Shown piece after piece: positions 7,721 through 16,121 of a stretch of DNA of 35,813 bases. Under the pieces are notes generated by a model. That model ran no database searches. It saw nothing but the letters and a program-made list of their open reading frames with translations, and had not been told where the DNA came from. The position numbers and the translations under genes are program-made. The first letter of the stretch is position 1; every line of letters starts with the position of its first letter. Source of the stretch: Candidatus Caccalectryoclostridium excrementigallinarum (lineage in GTDB: Bacteria; Bacillota; Clostridia; Christensenellales; UBA3700); contig DVNJ01000019.1 of NCBI GenBank assembly GCA_018714485.1, forward strand, positions 1-35,813. Direction: 5' to 3'.

Positions 7721-9463
7721 TCAGTCCTTGCTCCTGTCGATATATTCGGTGTGCAGGATGTGGTGAGCCTTTTCGCTGCCCGGCTTACCCAAATATTCGT
7801 CGTATATGGCGATGATGGCGGGATTCTTGTAGCTCTTGCGATAGCTGTTTGCCTTATCGTTGGCATAGATGGCTTTGGCGCGCAGACCGGAAACGTCCAG
7901 CCTCTGGCGCGTCGCCGCGTCGTGAATGGGCTGACCGCCGCCGTTCACGCAGCCGCCGGGGCAGGACATGATCTCGATGAAGTGGTAAGGGCTTTTGCCC
8001 GCCTTGACCTCGTCCATGAGCACGCGCGCGTTGGCGAGCGAGCTGGCGACGGCTATCTTTATCTCCTTTCCGCCCAGCTTGAGCGTTGCCGACTTGATGC
8101 CCTTCTGCCCTCTGACCGCCTTATATTCGACGTTTTCCAACTCTTTTCCTTCCACGAGGTCCGCGACCGTTCTCAAAGCCGCTTCCATGACGCCGCCCGT
8201 GGCGCCGAAGATGACGCCCGCGCCCGTAGACACGCCGAGAGGCTCGTCGAACTTCTCCTCTTCGAGCAGGTTATACTGCAAGCCCTGTCTCTTGATAATG
8301 CGCGCCAGCTCGCGGGTGGTGAGCACGGCGTCCACGTCGGGCACGCCCGCCGCGTTCTCGTGGGGACGGGTCTTTTCGAATTTCTTGGCGATACAGGGCA
8401 TGACGGAGACGACATAGATGTCCTTGGGATCGATCCCCTGCTTGCTTGCGTAATAAGTCTTGACCGCCGCGCCGAACATCTGCTGAGGCGATTTCGCCGT
8501 GGACAGATTGGGGAGCAGTTCGGGATAATTTATCTCGCAGAACTTGATCCACGCGGGCGAGCAGGAAGTCATCATGGGCAGCGCGCCGCCCTCGTTGAGA
8601 CGATGGATAAGCTCGAATCCTTCTTCCATGATCGTGAGGTCGGCGGCAAAGTCCACGTCGAACACTCTGTCAAAGCCCATGCGGCGCAGAGCCGCGACCA
8701 TCTTACCCTCGGTGTCCGTGCCGATGGGATAGCCGAATTCTTCGCCCAGCGCCACGCGCACGGAAGGCGCGGTACCGACGACGACATGCTTGCTCGGATC
8801 GGCGAGCGCGGCGAGGACGTTGTCTATCTCTTCCTTTTCCGTGAGTGCGCCCGTGGGGCAGTTGACCACGCACTGACCGCAGCCCACGCAGGTATGGTTT
8901 TTGATATCCGTCTCGAACGCGCAGCCTATGTTGGTGTCAAAGCCGCGGTTGTTCGCGCCGATGACGCTCACCGACTGAACTTTTTCGCAGACGGCGACGC
9001 ACCTGCGGCAGAGGATGCACTTGTTGTTGTCGCGCACGAAGCAGACGGAGGATTCGTCCTTTTCGCTCACGTTCTTGGCGCCCTTGAACCTTTCGGCGTC
9101 GCAGCCCAGCTCATAGGCGAGCGCCTGCAATTCGCAGTTGGTATTGCGCGCGCAGGAGAGGCACTTCTGATCGTGATCGGACAAGAGCAGTTCGACGGTC
9201 GTCTTGCGGCTCTTGATGACCTTGGGCGTGTTGGTGAAGATCTCCGTCCCTTCCCTGTCGATGGGATAGGTGCAGGCGGCGACGAGAGACCTCGCGCCCT
9301 TGACTTCCACCACGCAGACGCGGCAGGCGCCTATGCAGTTTATCTTTTCCAGATAGCAAAGCGTGGGGATCTTTATCCCCGCGTCGCGGCAGGCGTCCAA
9401 AATGGTCGTGCCGCTCTCGACGCTGTAATCTCTTCCGTTTATCTTGATGTTTATCTTTGCCAT
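7721..9463 (-). CDS. hydA: NAD(H)-linked [FeFe]-hydrogenase catalytic subunit HydA/HndD
   Basis: 580 residues, modular. It has an N-terminal [2Fe-2S] domain (Cys36, 47, 50, 64), a His-Cys3 [4Fe-4S] site (His97, Cys101, 104, 110) and two ferredoxin clusters (Cys149/152/155/159 and 192/195/198/202). The H-cluster domain has motif L1 TSCSPAW (299-305), L2 MPCIAKKFE (355-363) and L3 EIMSCPGGCVNGGGQP (from 497). It produces or consumes H2 with electrons passed from the flavin subunit encoded just upstream; it is cytosolic. L1 differs from the textbook TSCCPxW by Ser for the second Cys. The gene is last in the operon; its Shine-Dalgarno overlaps the hydB stop. It needs HydEFG maturases, which are not in this window. 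Confidence 0.95.
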   Translation of the reverse strand: MAKINIKINGRDYSVESGTTILDACRDAGIKIPTLCYLEKINCIGACRVCVVEVKGARSLVAACTYPIDREGTEIFTNTPKVIKSRKTTVELLLSDHDQKCLSCARNTNCELQALAYELGCDAERFKGAKNVSEKDESSVCFVRDNNKCILCRRCVAVCEKVQSVSVIGANNRGFDTNIGCAFETDIKNHTCVGCGQCVVNCPTGALTEKEEIDNVLAALADPSKHVVVGTAPSVRVALGEEFGYPIGTDTEGKMVAALRRMGFDRVFDVDFAADLTIMEEGFELIHRLNEGGALPMMTSCSPAWIKFCEINYPELLPNLSTAKSPQQMFGAAVKTYYASKQGIDPKDIYVVSVMPCIAKKFEKTRPHENAAGVPDVDAVLTTRELARIIKRQGLQYNLLEEEKFDEPLGVSTGAGVIFGATGGVMEAALRTVADLVEGKELENVEYKAVRGQKGIKSATLKLGGKEIKIAVASSLANARVLMDEVKAGKSPYHFIEIMSCPGGCVNGGGQPIHDAATRQRLDVSGLRAKAIYANDKANSYRKSYKNPAIIAIYDEYLGKPGSEKAHHILHTEYIDRSKD

Positions 9464-9470
9464 TTCCCCG

Positions 9471-11255
9471 TTACTCCTTTACGATAGCCTTGAAGCGACA
9501 GTTATCCATGCAAACGCCGCACTTTATGCACTTGCTCTGATCGATGACGTGCTTTTCGCGCACTTCGCCGGAAATAGCCTCCACCGGGCAGTTGCGCTTG
9601 CAGAGCGTGCAGCCCTTGCAGGCGTCGGTGATGTTGAACTTGACCAGCTTTTTGCAGACCTTCGCGGGGCAGCGCTTATCCTTGATGTGCGTTTCGTATT
9701 CCTCGCGGAAGTAACGCAGGGTGGAAAGCACGGGGTTGGGAGCCGTCTGTCCCAGACCGCAGAGCGAATTTTCCTTTATGTAATAGCAAAGCTCTTCCAT
9801 CTTGTCCAGATCTTCGAGCGTCGCCGTGCCGTCGGTGACCTTGGTGAGCATTTCCAAAAGGCGCTTCGTGCCTATGCGGCAGGGAGTGCACTTTCCGCAC
9901 GATTCGTCCACGGTGAATTCGAGGAAGAACTTGGCGATGTCGACCATGCAGGTATCCTCGTCCATGACGATAAGACCGCCCGAACCCATCATCGAACCTA
10001 TCTCGATGAGCTTGTCGTAATCGATGGGGACGTCGAGATGCTGAGGAGGTATGCAGCCGCCGGAAGGACCGCCCGTCTGCGCCGCCTTGAACTGCTTGCC
10101 CTTGGGTATGCCGCCGCCGATGTCGTAAACTATCTCTCTGAGTGTCGTGCCCATGGGGACTTCCACAAGTCCCGTGTTGACTATCTTTCCGCCCAGCGCG
10201 AAGACCTTCGTGCCCTTGGACTTTTCCGTGCCCATAGAGGCAAACCAATCGGGACCGTTGAGGATTATCTGCGTGATGTTGGCGTAAGTTTCCACGTTGT
10301 TGAGCAGCGTGGGCTTGCCGAAAAGACCCTTGTTGGCGGGGAAAGGCGGACGGGGACGGGGCTCGCCGCGGTTGCCCTCGACCGAGACCATGAGCGCGGT
10401 CTCTTCGCCGCAGACAAACGCGCCCGCGCCCAAGCGCAGCTCGATGTCGAAAGAAAAGCCCGTTCCGAGAATATCCTTGCCCAAAAGCCCGTATTCTCTC
10501 GCCTGATTTATGGCGATGCGGCAGCGCTCGACGGCGATGGGATATTCCGCACGCACATAGATATAGCCCTGCGTGCCGCCCACGGCGTAAGCGGCGATGG
10601 TCATCGCCTCGATCACGGTATGCGGATCGCCTTCGAGAACGGAGCGGTCCATGAACGCGCCGGGGTCGCCCTCGTCGGCGTTGCAGCAGACGTATTTGAC
10701 CTCGCCCACGGCGTTCTTGACGAACTGCCACTTCATGCCGGTGGGGAAGCCCGCGCCGCCCCTGCCGCGCAAGCCGGAAGCCTTTATCATGTCGATTATC
10801 TGCTGAGGCTCGTATTCGGTGAGGCACTTGATGAGCGCGGCATAGCCGTCGCGCGCGATATATTCGTCGATGTTTTCGGGATCGATGACGCCGCAGTTAC
10901 GCAAGGCTACGCGCGTCTGGCGGCGGTAAAACTCCGTGTCCGTGAGCGACTTGACGGGAGGCTCTCCCGCGCGCTCGGTGTGCAGCAGGCGGGTGACGAG
11001 CCTGCCGTTGATGAGGTGCTCCTGAACGATGTCGGTGACGTCCTCTTCATGCACGCCGCTGTAAAAAGCCGCTTCGGGATAGACAATGACGACGGGTCCG
11101 ACCGCGCAGAGACCGAAGCAGCCCGTCTCCACTATCTGAACATCGTCTTCGAGGTGATTTGCTTTAAGTTGGCGGGCAAGCTCCTGCCTTATCTTGGCGC
11201 TGCCGTTGGACGTGCAGCCCGTGCCCCCGCACACAAGTACGTGACTTTTGTACAT
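9471..11255 (-). CDS. hydB: NADH-binding flavin subunit of bifurcating-type hydrogenase, HydB/HndC (NuoF-like)
   Basis: 594 residues from the ATG at 11255, which follows GAGGAGGG; a longer TTG-started frame lacks support. Domain order: thioredoxin-like [2Fe-2S] domain (CGGTGC ... ETGCFGLC), FMN site GRGGAGFPTGMKW, NADH site GAGAFVCGEETAL, [4Fe-4S] motif ESCGKCTPCRIG, and a C-terminal two-cluster ferredoxin domain (CKGCTLCKRNC, CIKCGVCMDNC). It oxidises or reduces NAD(H) at FMN and exchanges electrons with HydA; homologues in HydABC/HndABCD couple NADH and ferredoxin to H2. It is the middle gene of the operon, 10 bases after the HndB-like gene. Confidence 0.95.
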   Translation of the reverse strand: MYKSHVLVCGGTGCTSNGSAKIRQELARQLKANHLEDDVQIVETGCFGLCAVGPVVIVYPEAAFYSGVHEEDVTDIVQEHLINGRLVTRLLHTERAGEPPVKSLTDTEFYRRQTRVALRNCGVIDPENIDEYIARDGYAALIKCLTEYEPQQIIDMIKASGLRGRGGAGFPTGMKWQFVKNAVGEVKYVCCNADEGDPGAFMDRSVLEGDPHTVIEAMTIAAYAVGGTQGYIYVRAEYPIAVERCRIAINQAREYGLLGKDILGTGFSFDIELRLGAGAFVCGEETALMVSVEGNRGEPRPRPPFPANKGLFGKPTLLNNVETYANITQIILNGPDWFASMGTEKSKGTKVFALGGKIVNTGLVEVPMGTTLREIVYDIGGGIPKGKQFKAAQTGGPSGGCIPPQHLDVPIDYDKLIEIGSMMGSGGLIVMDEDTCMVDIAKFFLEFTVDESCGKCTPCRIGTKRLLEMLTKVTDGTATLEDLDKMEELCYYIKENSLCGLGQTAPNPVLSTLRYFREEYETHIKDKRCPAKVCKKLVKFNITDACKGCTLCKRNCPVEAISGEVREKHVIDQSKCIKCGVCMDNCRFKAIVKE

Positions 11256-11265
11256 AATTCCCTCC

Positions 11266-11637
11266 TCAGACGTTCTCAACGAGATATTTTTCCACGGGTT
11301 TTCCGCCCACGATATGCTTTTCCATCACTTCGAGGGCTTTTTCGGGCGTCATCTTGGCGTAAACGACCTTGGGTTTTCCGGGAATGTAAACTTCGACGGT
11401 GGGTTCGTAATCGCAAAGACCTTGGCAGTCACTGCGGTAAACTCTCACCTTGGGCAGACGGCGCTTGCAAAGATCTTCCACAAGCGCGTCGAAAACGAAT
11501 TTGGCGCCCTTGGAAACTCCGCAGGTGCCCATACCGACGACTATCCTCGTTTCGAGGTGCTCGTCCGAGTTATCACGGATGAACATCTTGGGTTGCATGT
11601 CCTCCCTGATAGCCCTGATATCGGCTATTGTCTTCAT
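11266..11637 (-). CDS. HndB-like [2Fe-2S] thioredoxin-fold ferredoxin subunit
   Basis: 123 residues. The start ATG at 11637 follows AGGAGGAAAAT; the longer frame is unsupported. It has the GMGTCGVSKGA and YRSDCQGLCDYEP motifs (Cys39, 71, 75) of the HndB group, a thioredoxin-like [2Fe-2S] family that accompanies HndC/HndD. It probably relays electrons to or from the flavin subunit. It is first in the hydrogenase operon. A NuoE-like subunit (HydC/HndA), usually encoded at this position in such operons, is absent here. Confidence 0.88.
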   Translation of the reverse strand: MKTIADIRAIREDMQPKMFIRDNSDEHLETRIVVGMGTCGVSKGAKFVFDALVEDLCKRRLPKVRVYRSDCQGLCDYEPTVEVYIPGKPKVVYAKMTPEKALEVMEKHIVGGKPVEKYLVENV

Positions 11638-11669
11638 ATTTTCCTCCTGATGGCTTTGGGTTTTGCCTA

Positions 11670-11687
11670 TTATTACCATATTAACAT
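11670..11687. promoter_or_regulatory. candidate Rex operator at the hydrogenase operon promoter
   Basis: TTATTACCATATTAACAT matches 10 of the 12 arm positions of the TTGTTA-N6-TAACAA form seen twice at adhE. It lies 33-50 bases upstream of the first hydrogenase start codon. It overlaps AT-rich hexamers that could be the -10 region on the minus strand. Confidence 0.5.
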
Positions 11688-11712
11688 AAGGCGACGCAAA
11701 AATAAAGCGTTT

Positions 11713-13017
11713 TCACCTTATCACGATCCCGCAATCGTAAGCCTGCCTTTCCAGCTCTTCGCGGAAGGCGGGGTGAGCGATCGAGATGAGCTTTTTCGCC
11801 CTCTCGCTTATGCTCGCGCCCTTGAGATCGACCATGCCGTATTCGGTGACCACGAAGTTCACGTCGTTGCGCGAGAGCGAGACCGCCGCACCCTCTTTGA
11901 GGCGGGCGACTATCTTGGACATCTCTCTCCTCTCGCCCGTTTGCGGATCTTTGACCATGGCGGTCGAATAAAGGGCGATTATCGACCTTCCGCCGCGCGA
12001 CATCTGCGCGCCGACGGCGGTGTCCGTCTGCCCGCCCGTGCCGCTGAATTGGCGGCTGCCGAGCGATTCCGAACAGCACTGCCCCGTTATATCCACTTCG
12101 AGCGAGGTGTTGATCGAGACCTGATCGTCGTTCCTGGCGATTATGCGCGGGTCGTTGACATAGTTGCAGTCGAGCACGAGCACGGAAGGATTGTCGTCCA
12201 CGAAATCGTACATTTCGCGCGAACCTATCATAAAGGAACAGACGGCTTTTTCGCGGTGCACCTGCTTGAACTTGCCCGTGACCACGCCCGCCTTCATCAG
12301 ATCCATTATGCCCGTGGTGAACATTTCCGTATGCACGCCGAGATCTTTCTTGTCCGTGAGCGCCGCCGCCACGGCGTTGGGTATGCTGCCTATGCCCAGC
12401 TGTATGCAGTCGCCGTTTTCCACCACGTCGGCGATGAGCTTTCCTATCTTTTTGTCGCGCTCGTCCATCTTGGGATCGGGGATCTCGGGCAGCGGATAAT
12501 CCGTGCGGATAAAATAGTCCACGTCGCTCACGGGAATGTTCACGTCGCCGAAAGTGCGCGGAGCATGCTCGTTCTCTTCCAAAATGACGATGTCCGCGTC
12601 TTCGAGCATGCGCTTTTCATAGACATTGCTCGTGGAGAGCGAGACAAAGCCGTGCTTGTCGGGCGGAGAGCAAACGCCCACGAAGATGTCCGCGCCGCGG
12701 TTATACTGCCTGTTTACGCCCGAAAGGCGCAGATGGTTGGGGATAAAAGACGCCCTGCCCAAGCTATGCGCCTGACGGGTGGGCGAAGAATAAAACAGAC
12801 ACTCGCAGAAAAAGCTGTCTTTATACGCGGGATCTGTGTTGTATTTATATTCACGCAGGGAAAGGCAGTTGGTCACGGTGACGTTTTTCACCCTGTCTGC
12901 TATCGTGTGCAGATTGCTCAAAAATTCATAAGGTTCGGAAGCGCCCAGCGCGACCACGACATGATCGCCGCTCTTGACGAGCGAAAGAGCCTCCTCGACG
13001 CCTACATATTTTCCCAT
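11713..13017 (-). CDS. acetyl-CoA hydrolase / 4-hydroxybutyrate-type CoA-transferase
   Basis: 434 residues. The start is the ATG at 13017 with a GGGGGT purine run upstream; the in-frame TTG at 13035 is unlikely. Family features are the catalytic glutamate in VHTEMFTTGIMDL (Glu231), GIGSIPNAVAAAL (208-220), and the glycine-rich FSGTGGQTD block before GGRSIIALYSTA. Family members move CoA between acetate and butyryl-, propionyl-, succinyl- or 4-hydroxybutyryl-CoA; the acceptor cannot be told from the sequence alone. It sits between the hydrogenase operon and the DUF1846 gene with its own promoter, and fits fermentative acid formation or reuse. Confidence 0.9.
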   Translation of the reverse strand: MGKYVGVEEALSLVKSGDHVVVALGASEPYEFLSNLHTIADRVKNVTVTNCLSLREYKYNTDPAYKDSFFCECLFYSSPTRQAHSLGRASFIPNHLRLSGVNRQYNRGADIFVGVCSPPDKHGFVSLSTSNVYEKRMLEDADIVILEENEHAPRTFGDVNIPVSDVDYFIRTDYPLPEIPDPKMDERDKKIGKLIADVVENGDCIQLGIGSIPNAVAAALTDKKDLGVHTEMFTTGIMDLMKAGVVTGKFKQVHREKAVCSFMIGSREMYDFVDDNPSVLVLDCNYVNDPRIIARNDDQVSINTSLEVDITGQCCSESLGSRQFSGTGGQTDTAVGAQMSRGGRSIIALYSTAMVKDPQTGERREMSKIVARLKEGAAVSLSRNDVNFVVTEYGMVDLKGASISERAKKLISIAHPAFREELERQAYDCGIVIR

Positions 13018-13047
13018 AATTACCCCCGGCGGCAAATTGCCTTGATT

Positions 13048-13076
13048 ATTATAGCATAATATATCGGCGCGCGCAA
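13048..13076 (-). promoter_or_regulatory. promoter of the CoA-transferase gene
   Basis: Minus strand: TTGCGC (13071-13076), 17-base spacer, TATAAT (13048-13053). Between promoter and start is a short palindrome GGCAAATTGCC (13031-13041) of unknown meaning. Confidence 0.75.
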
Positions 13077-13154
13077 GTAATATTTTAGCGCGGCGGCGCG
13101 TTTGTGCGCAGCGGGGCGGTCGCGGCGAAATTGTCGATTTTTTTTCGAATTTTC

Positions 13155-13184
13155 TTGCGCGCGGCGCCGCCTTTGTGTTACAAT
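13155..13184 (+). promoter_or_regulatory. promoter of the DUF1846 gene
   Basis: TTGCGC (13155-13160), 18-base spacer, TACAAT (13179-13184). Confidence 0.6.
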
Positions 13185-13214
13185 TACCGTAATGATTTTT
13201 TGAGGCGAGAGGCT

Positions 13215-14699
13215 ATGAAAAAAGGATTCGACAGCAACTTATACGCCAAGCTGCAGACGGAAAAGATCTTGCAGCGCATCGAAAAGTTCAACAACAAGCT
13301 CTATCTTGAATTCGGCGGCAAATTGTTCGACGATATGCATGCCTCGCGCGTCCTCCCCGGCTTTGCCTACAACGCCAAGATAAACATTCTGCGCGCGCTC
13401 AAAGACAAGACGGAGATAGTCTTCGTGGTCAGCGCGGGCGACATCGAACGCAACAAGATCCGCGCGGACTTCGGCATCACTTACGACATGGACGTGCTGC
13501 GCCTTGTGGACAAGATCCGCAAGATAGGCATCTCGATCAACTCGGTCGTCGTCACGCAGTACGAAAATCAGGCGGCGGCGGACGTCTTCGTGCGCAAGCT
13601 CGAGCGGCGCGGCGAAAAAGTCTATATCCACCGCAAGACCAAGGGTTATCCCACCGACGTGAATACCATCGTCAGCGACGAAGGCTACGGCGCCAATCCC
13701 TATATCGAGACCACCAAGCCGCTCGTGGTCATCACCGCCCCCGGACCGGGCAGCGGCAAGCTCGCCACCTGCCTTTCGCAGCTTTACCACGAATATAAGC
13801 GCGGCGTCAAGGCGGGATACGCCAAGTTCGAGACCTTCCCCGTTTGGGATCTGCCCCTGAAGCACCCCGTCAACGTGGCTTACGAGGCGGCGACGGCGGA
13901 TTTAGGCGACGTGAACATGATAGATCCCTATCATCTCGAAGCTTACGGCGTGACGGCGGTGAACTATAACCGCGACATCGAATGCTTCCCCATCGTGCGC
14001 TCCATACTCACCAAGATCACGGGCGACGAGAATCTTTACCGCTCCCCCACCGACATGGGCGTGAACATGGCGGGCTCGGCGATCACGGACGACGAGGCGG
14101 TGCGTTACGCCGCCAATCAGGAAATAATTCGCCGCTATTATAAAGCCGCCTGCGACTATAAGCAGGGCTTATGCGACGCCGCCGTGCCTCAGCGCATCAT
14201 GCTCCTGATAAACGAGAGCAAGCTCTCCCTCGAAGACAGAAAGGTCGTCAAGCCCGCCCTCGAAAAGGCGGCGGCGACGGGCGAGAGCGCGGTCGCCATT
14301 CAGCTTGAAGACGGCAGGTTTATCACAGGCAGGACCACTTCGCTGATGACGGCTTGCTCGGCATGCGTGCTCAATTCGGTCAAGGCGCTCGCGGGCATAG
14401 ACGACAAGATGCTGCTCTTGCTCCCCATCGTCCTCGAACCCATCAAGAGCCTGAAAAAAGACGTCTTCAAGGCGGACAAGGACAAGCTCAACCTCTATGA
14501 CGTGCTCACCGCGCTCAGCATCTGCGCCGCCACCAATCCCATGGCGCAGACGGCGCTGGAAATGCTGCCCAAACTGCGCGGGCTGGAAGCGCACGGCTCT
14601 TGCATGCTCAACGACACGGACATGGGCGTCATGCGCAAGATGGGCATGAATATCACCTGCGAACCGGAATTTGCGAGCAAAGACCTTTACATAAAATAA
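13215..14699 (+). CDS. DUF1846 domain-containing protein
   Basis: 494 residues, the normal full length of this family. The opening MKKGFDSNLYAKLQTEKI and the blocks YLEFGGKLFDDMHASRVLPGF, ITAPGPGSGKLATCLSQLYHE, FETFPVWDLPLKHPVNVAYEAATADL and MIDPYHLEAYG are characteristic. The GPGSGK stretch resembles a nucleotide-binding P-loop. The family is widespread in anaerobic and lactic Firmicutes; its reaction is unknown to me. The ATG at 13215 follows GAGAGG. It is a single-gene unit with its own promoter and terminator. Confidence 0.93.
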   Translation: MKKGFDSNLYAKLQTEKILQRIEKFNNKLYLEFGGKLFDDMHASRVLPGFAYNAKINILRALKDKTEIVFVVSAGDIERNKIRADFGITYDMDVLRLVDKIRKIGISINSVVVTQYENQAAADVFVRKLERRGEKVYIHRKTKGYPTDVNTIVSDEGYGANPYIETTKPLVVITAPGPGSGKLATCLSQLYHEYKRGVKAGYAKFETFPVWDLPLKHPVNVAYEAATADLGDVNMIDPYHLEAYGVTAVNYNRDIECFPIVRSILTKITGDENLYRSPTDMGVNMAGSAITDDEAVRYAANQEIIRRYYKAACDYKQGLCDAAVPQRIMLLINESKLSLEDRKVVKPALEKAAATGESAVAIQLEDGRFITGRTTSLMTACSACVLNSVKALAGIDDKMLLLLPIVLEPIKSLKKDVFKADKDKLNLYDVLTALSICAATNPMAQTALEMLPKLRGLEAHGSCMLNDTDMGVMRKMGMNITCEPEFASKDLYIK

Positions 14700-14717
14700 G
14701 AGCGTTTATCGACGAAA

Positions 14718-14753
14718 AAGGGCGGGAGTTTTTCACCCCTGCCCTTATTTTTT
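14718..14753 (+). terminator. terminator of the DUF1846 gene
   Basis: Stem AAGGGC(GGG) / (CCCCT)GCCCTT with a T-rich loop, followed by ATTTTTT. Confidence 0.75.
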
Positions 14754-14756
14754 ACG

Positions 14757-14783
14757 AAAAAAGGCGGCCGATTCGCAGCCGCC
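14757..14783 (-). terminator. terminator of the phosphofructokinase genes
   Basis: Stem GGCGGC / GCCGCC followed on the minus strand by six T. It ends the long PHP-whiA-dnaE-pfkA-pfp run and faces the DUF1846 terminator. Confidence 0.8.
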
Positions 14784-14803
14784 TTGATATCATGTTTTTT
14801 ATT

Positions 14804-16057
14804 TTACTTCTTTTCCGCGAGCACTTTCTTCAATTTTGCAAAGCGGGGAAGTCCGTCTTCAAGCGGAGCCTTGCAATCGCCCTGAATAAGGGGCATCGCG
14901 TAATCGACGTATTCTTGCGAGAGCATGGTCCCGTCGTTGATTATCCAGCTCAAAGGAACTTTCTTTTCCGTGTTGGCGGCTTTGGCGACGCTCATCACGC
15001 CCATCTTGCAGGAATACTTGCCGTCCTTCATCACTCGCTTGAAATAGACCATCTTGTCCGTGGTGCCGCGAACGGCATACTTAACGGCGGTCGCGCCCGC
15101 GCGGAAAGCCTCTTCAACGTCCACCTTGGAGGCAAGGTGAGCGCCGCAGCGCTGCATGAGCGAGAACTCGATGGCTCTGGTCTTGCAGCCGAACTTATCC
15201 TTGCAGAGGTTGGAGAGCATTGCGCCCACGCCGCCCAGCTGCGCATGACCGAAGCTGTCTTTGGCGAGGTTGGTGCCCAGCTTTTCGGCGATCAGCGTGC
15301 CGTCCTTGTCCGAGATACCTTCGGAGACCGCGACCATGCACTTGCCGCCCGTCTTTTTCATGGTTTTTTCCACGTCGGAGAGGAACTTCTCCGTGTCGAA
15401 AGGTAGCTCGGGCAGATAGATGAGATCGGGACCCAAGCCCTTATAGGAAGCGAGCGCGGAGGCGGCGGTCAGCCAGCCCGCGTGACGGCCCATGACTTCC
15501 ACCACGGTTATCATGGGAGTGTCATAGACGTTGGCGTCCAACTTCAGCTCCATCATGGTCGTGGCGACATATTTCGCCGCGCTGCCGTAGCCGGGGCAAT
15601 GGTCGGTGACGTCGAGGTCGTTGTCTATCGTCTTGGGCACGCCCATGACCCTGCACTCATAGCCGCTCTTTTGCAGATACTTGCTCACTTTGTTGCAAGT
15701 GTCCATGGAGTCGTTGCCGCCGTTATAGAAGAAATAACGGATGTTGTACTTTTTGAAGACTTCGAGCAGTCTCTTGTAATCGGTCTCGTCCACTTTCGCC
15801 GCTTTGAGCTTATAGCGCACGCTGCCCAGAGCGGAAGAAGGAGTGTTTTTGAGCAGTTTAAGCTCTTCGGGATCTTCTTTGCGCATATCGTAAAATTCTT
15901 CTTCGAGTATGCCCCTGATGCCGTGTGCCGCGCCGTAGATCTCGGTGATGCAGTCATGCTTCATCGCTTCCAAAAACACGCCCGCGGCGGAAGAGTTGAT
16001 AACGGAAGTGGGTCCGCCCGACTGTCCGAACATGCAAGCTCCAACCAGTTTTTCCAT
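14804..16057 (-). CDS. pfp: pyrophosphate-dependent 6-phosphofructokinase
   Basis: 417 residues, longer than bacterial ATP enzymes and typical of the PPi-type group. Two residues set phosphoryl-donor choice: the Asp in GGNDS (113-117), where ATP enzymes have Gly, and the Lys in PKTIDND (141-147), where ATP enzymes have Gly. Both are of the PPi type. The reaction is reversible (fructose 6-phosphate + PPi), so it can serve glycolysis and gluconeogenesis and saves ATP. VVEVMGRHAGWL and SEGISDKDG complete the active site. The start has CGGAGG upstream. It lies 64 bases behind the ATP-type pfkA, with a small hairpin (16094-16108) lacking a T tract between them, so the two are probably cotranscribed. 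Confidence 0.95.
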   Translation of the reverse strand: MEKLVGACMFGQSGGPTSVINSSAAGVFLEAMKHDCITEIYGAAHGIRGILEEEFYDMRKEDPEELKLLKNTPSSALGSVRYKLKAAKVDETDYKRLLEVFKKYNIRYFFYNGGNDSMDTCNKVSKYLQKSGYECRVMGVPKTIDNDLDVTDHCPGYGSAAKYVATTMMELKLDANVYDTPMITVVEVMGRHAGWLTAASALASYKGLGPDLIYLPELPFDTEKFLSDVEKTMKKTGGKCMVAVSEGISDKDGTLIAEKLGTNLAKDSFGHAQLGGVGAMLSNLCKDKFGCKTRAIEFSLMQRCGAHLASKVDVEEAFRAGATAVKYAVRGTTDKMVYFKRVMKDGKYSCKMGVMSVAKAANTEKKVPLSWIINDGTMLSQEYVDYAMPLIQGDCKAPLEDGLPRFAKLKKVLAEKK

Positions 16058-16121
16058 TTTGATTTCCTCCGAAAAATAGTTCTTATTTCGTCCTGCCGCA
16101 AAGCGGCATTTTGTTTGCTTT

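Noticed and set aside
12047..12061. Possible further copy of the interspersed motif (GGCGGCTGCCGAGCG) in the CoA-transferase gene
   Set aside because: It lacks the TTAGGG half, so it is not counted; GGCGGCTGCC alone is expected in GC-rich coding DNA.
16094..16108. Hairpin TGCCGC/GCGGCA between pfkA and the PPi-type gene as a terminator
   Set aside because: No T tract follows in the direction of transcription and the downstream gene lacks its own convincing promoter; read-through is more likely.
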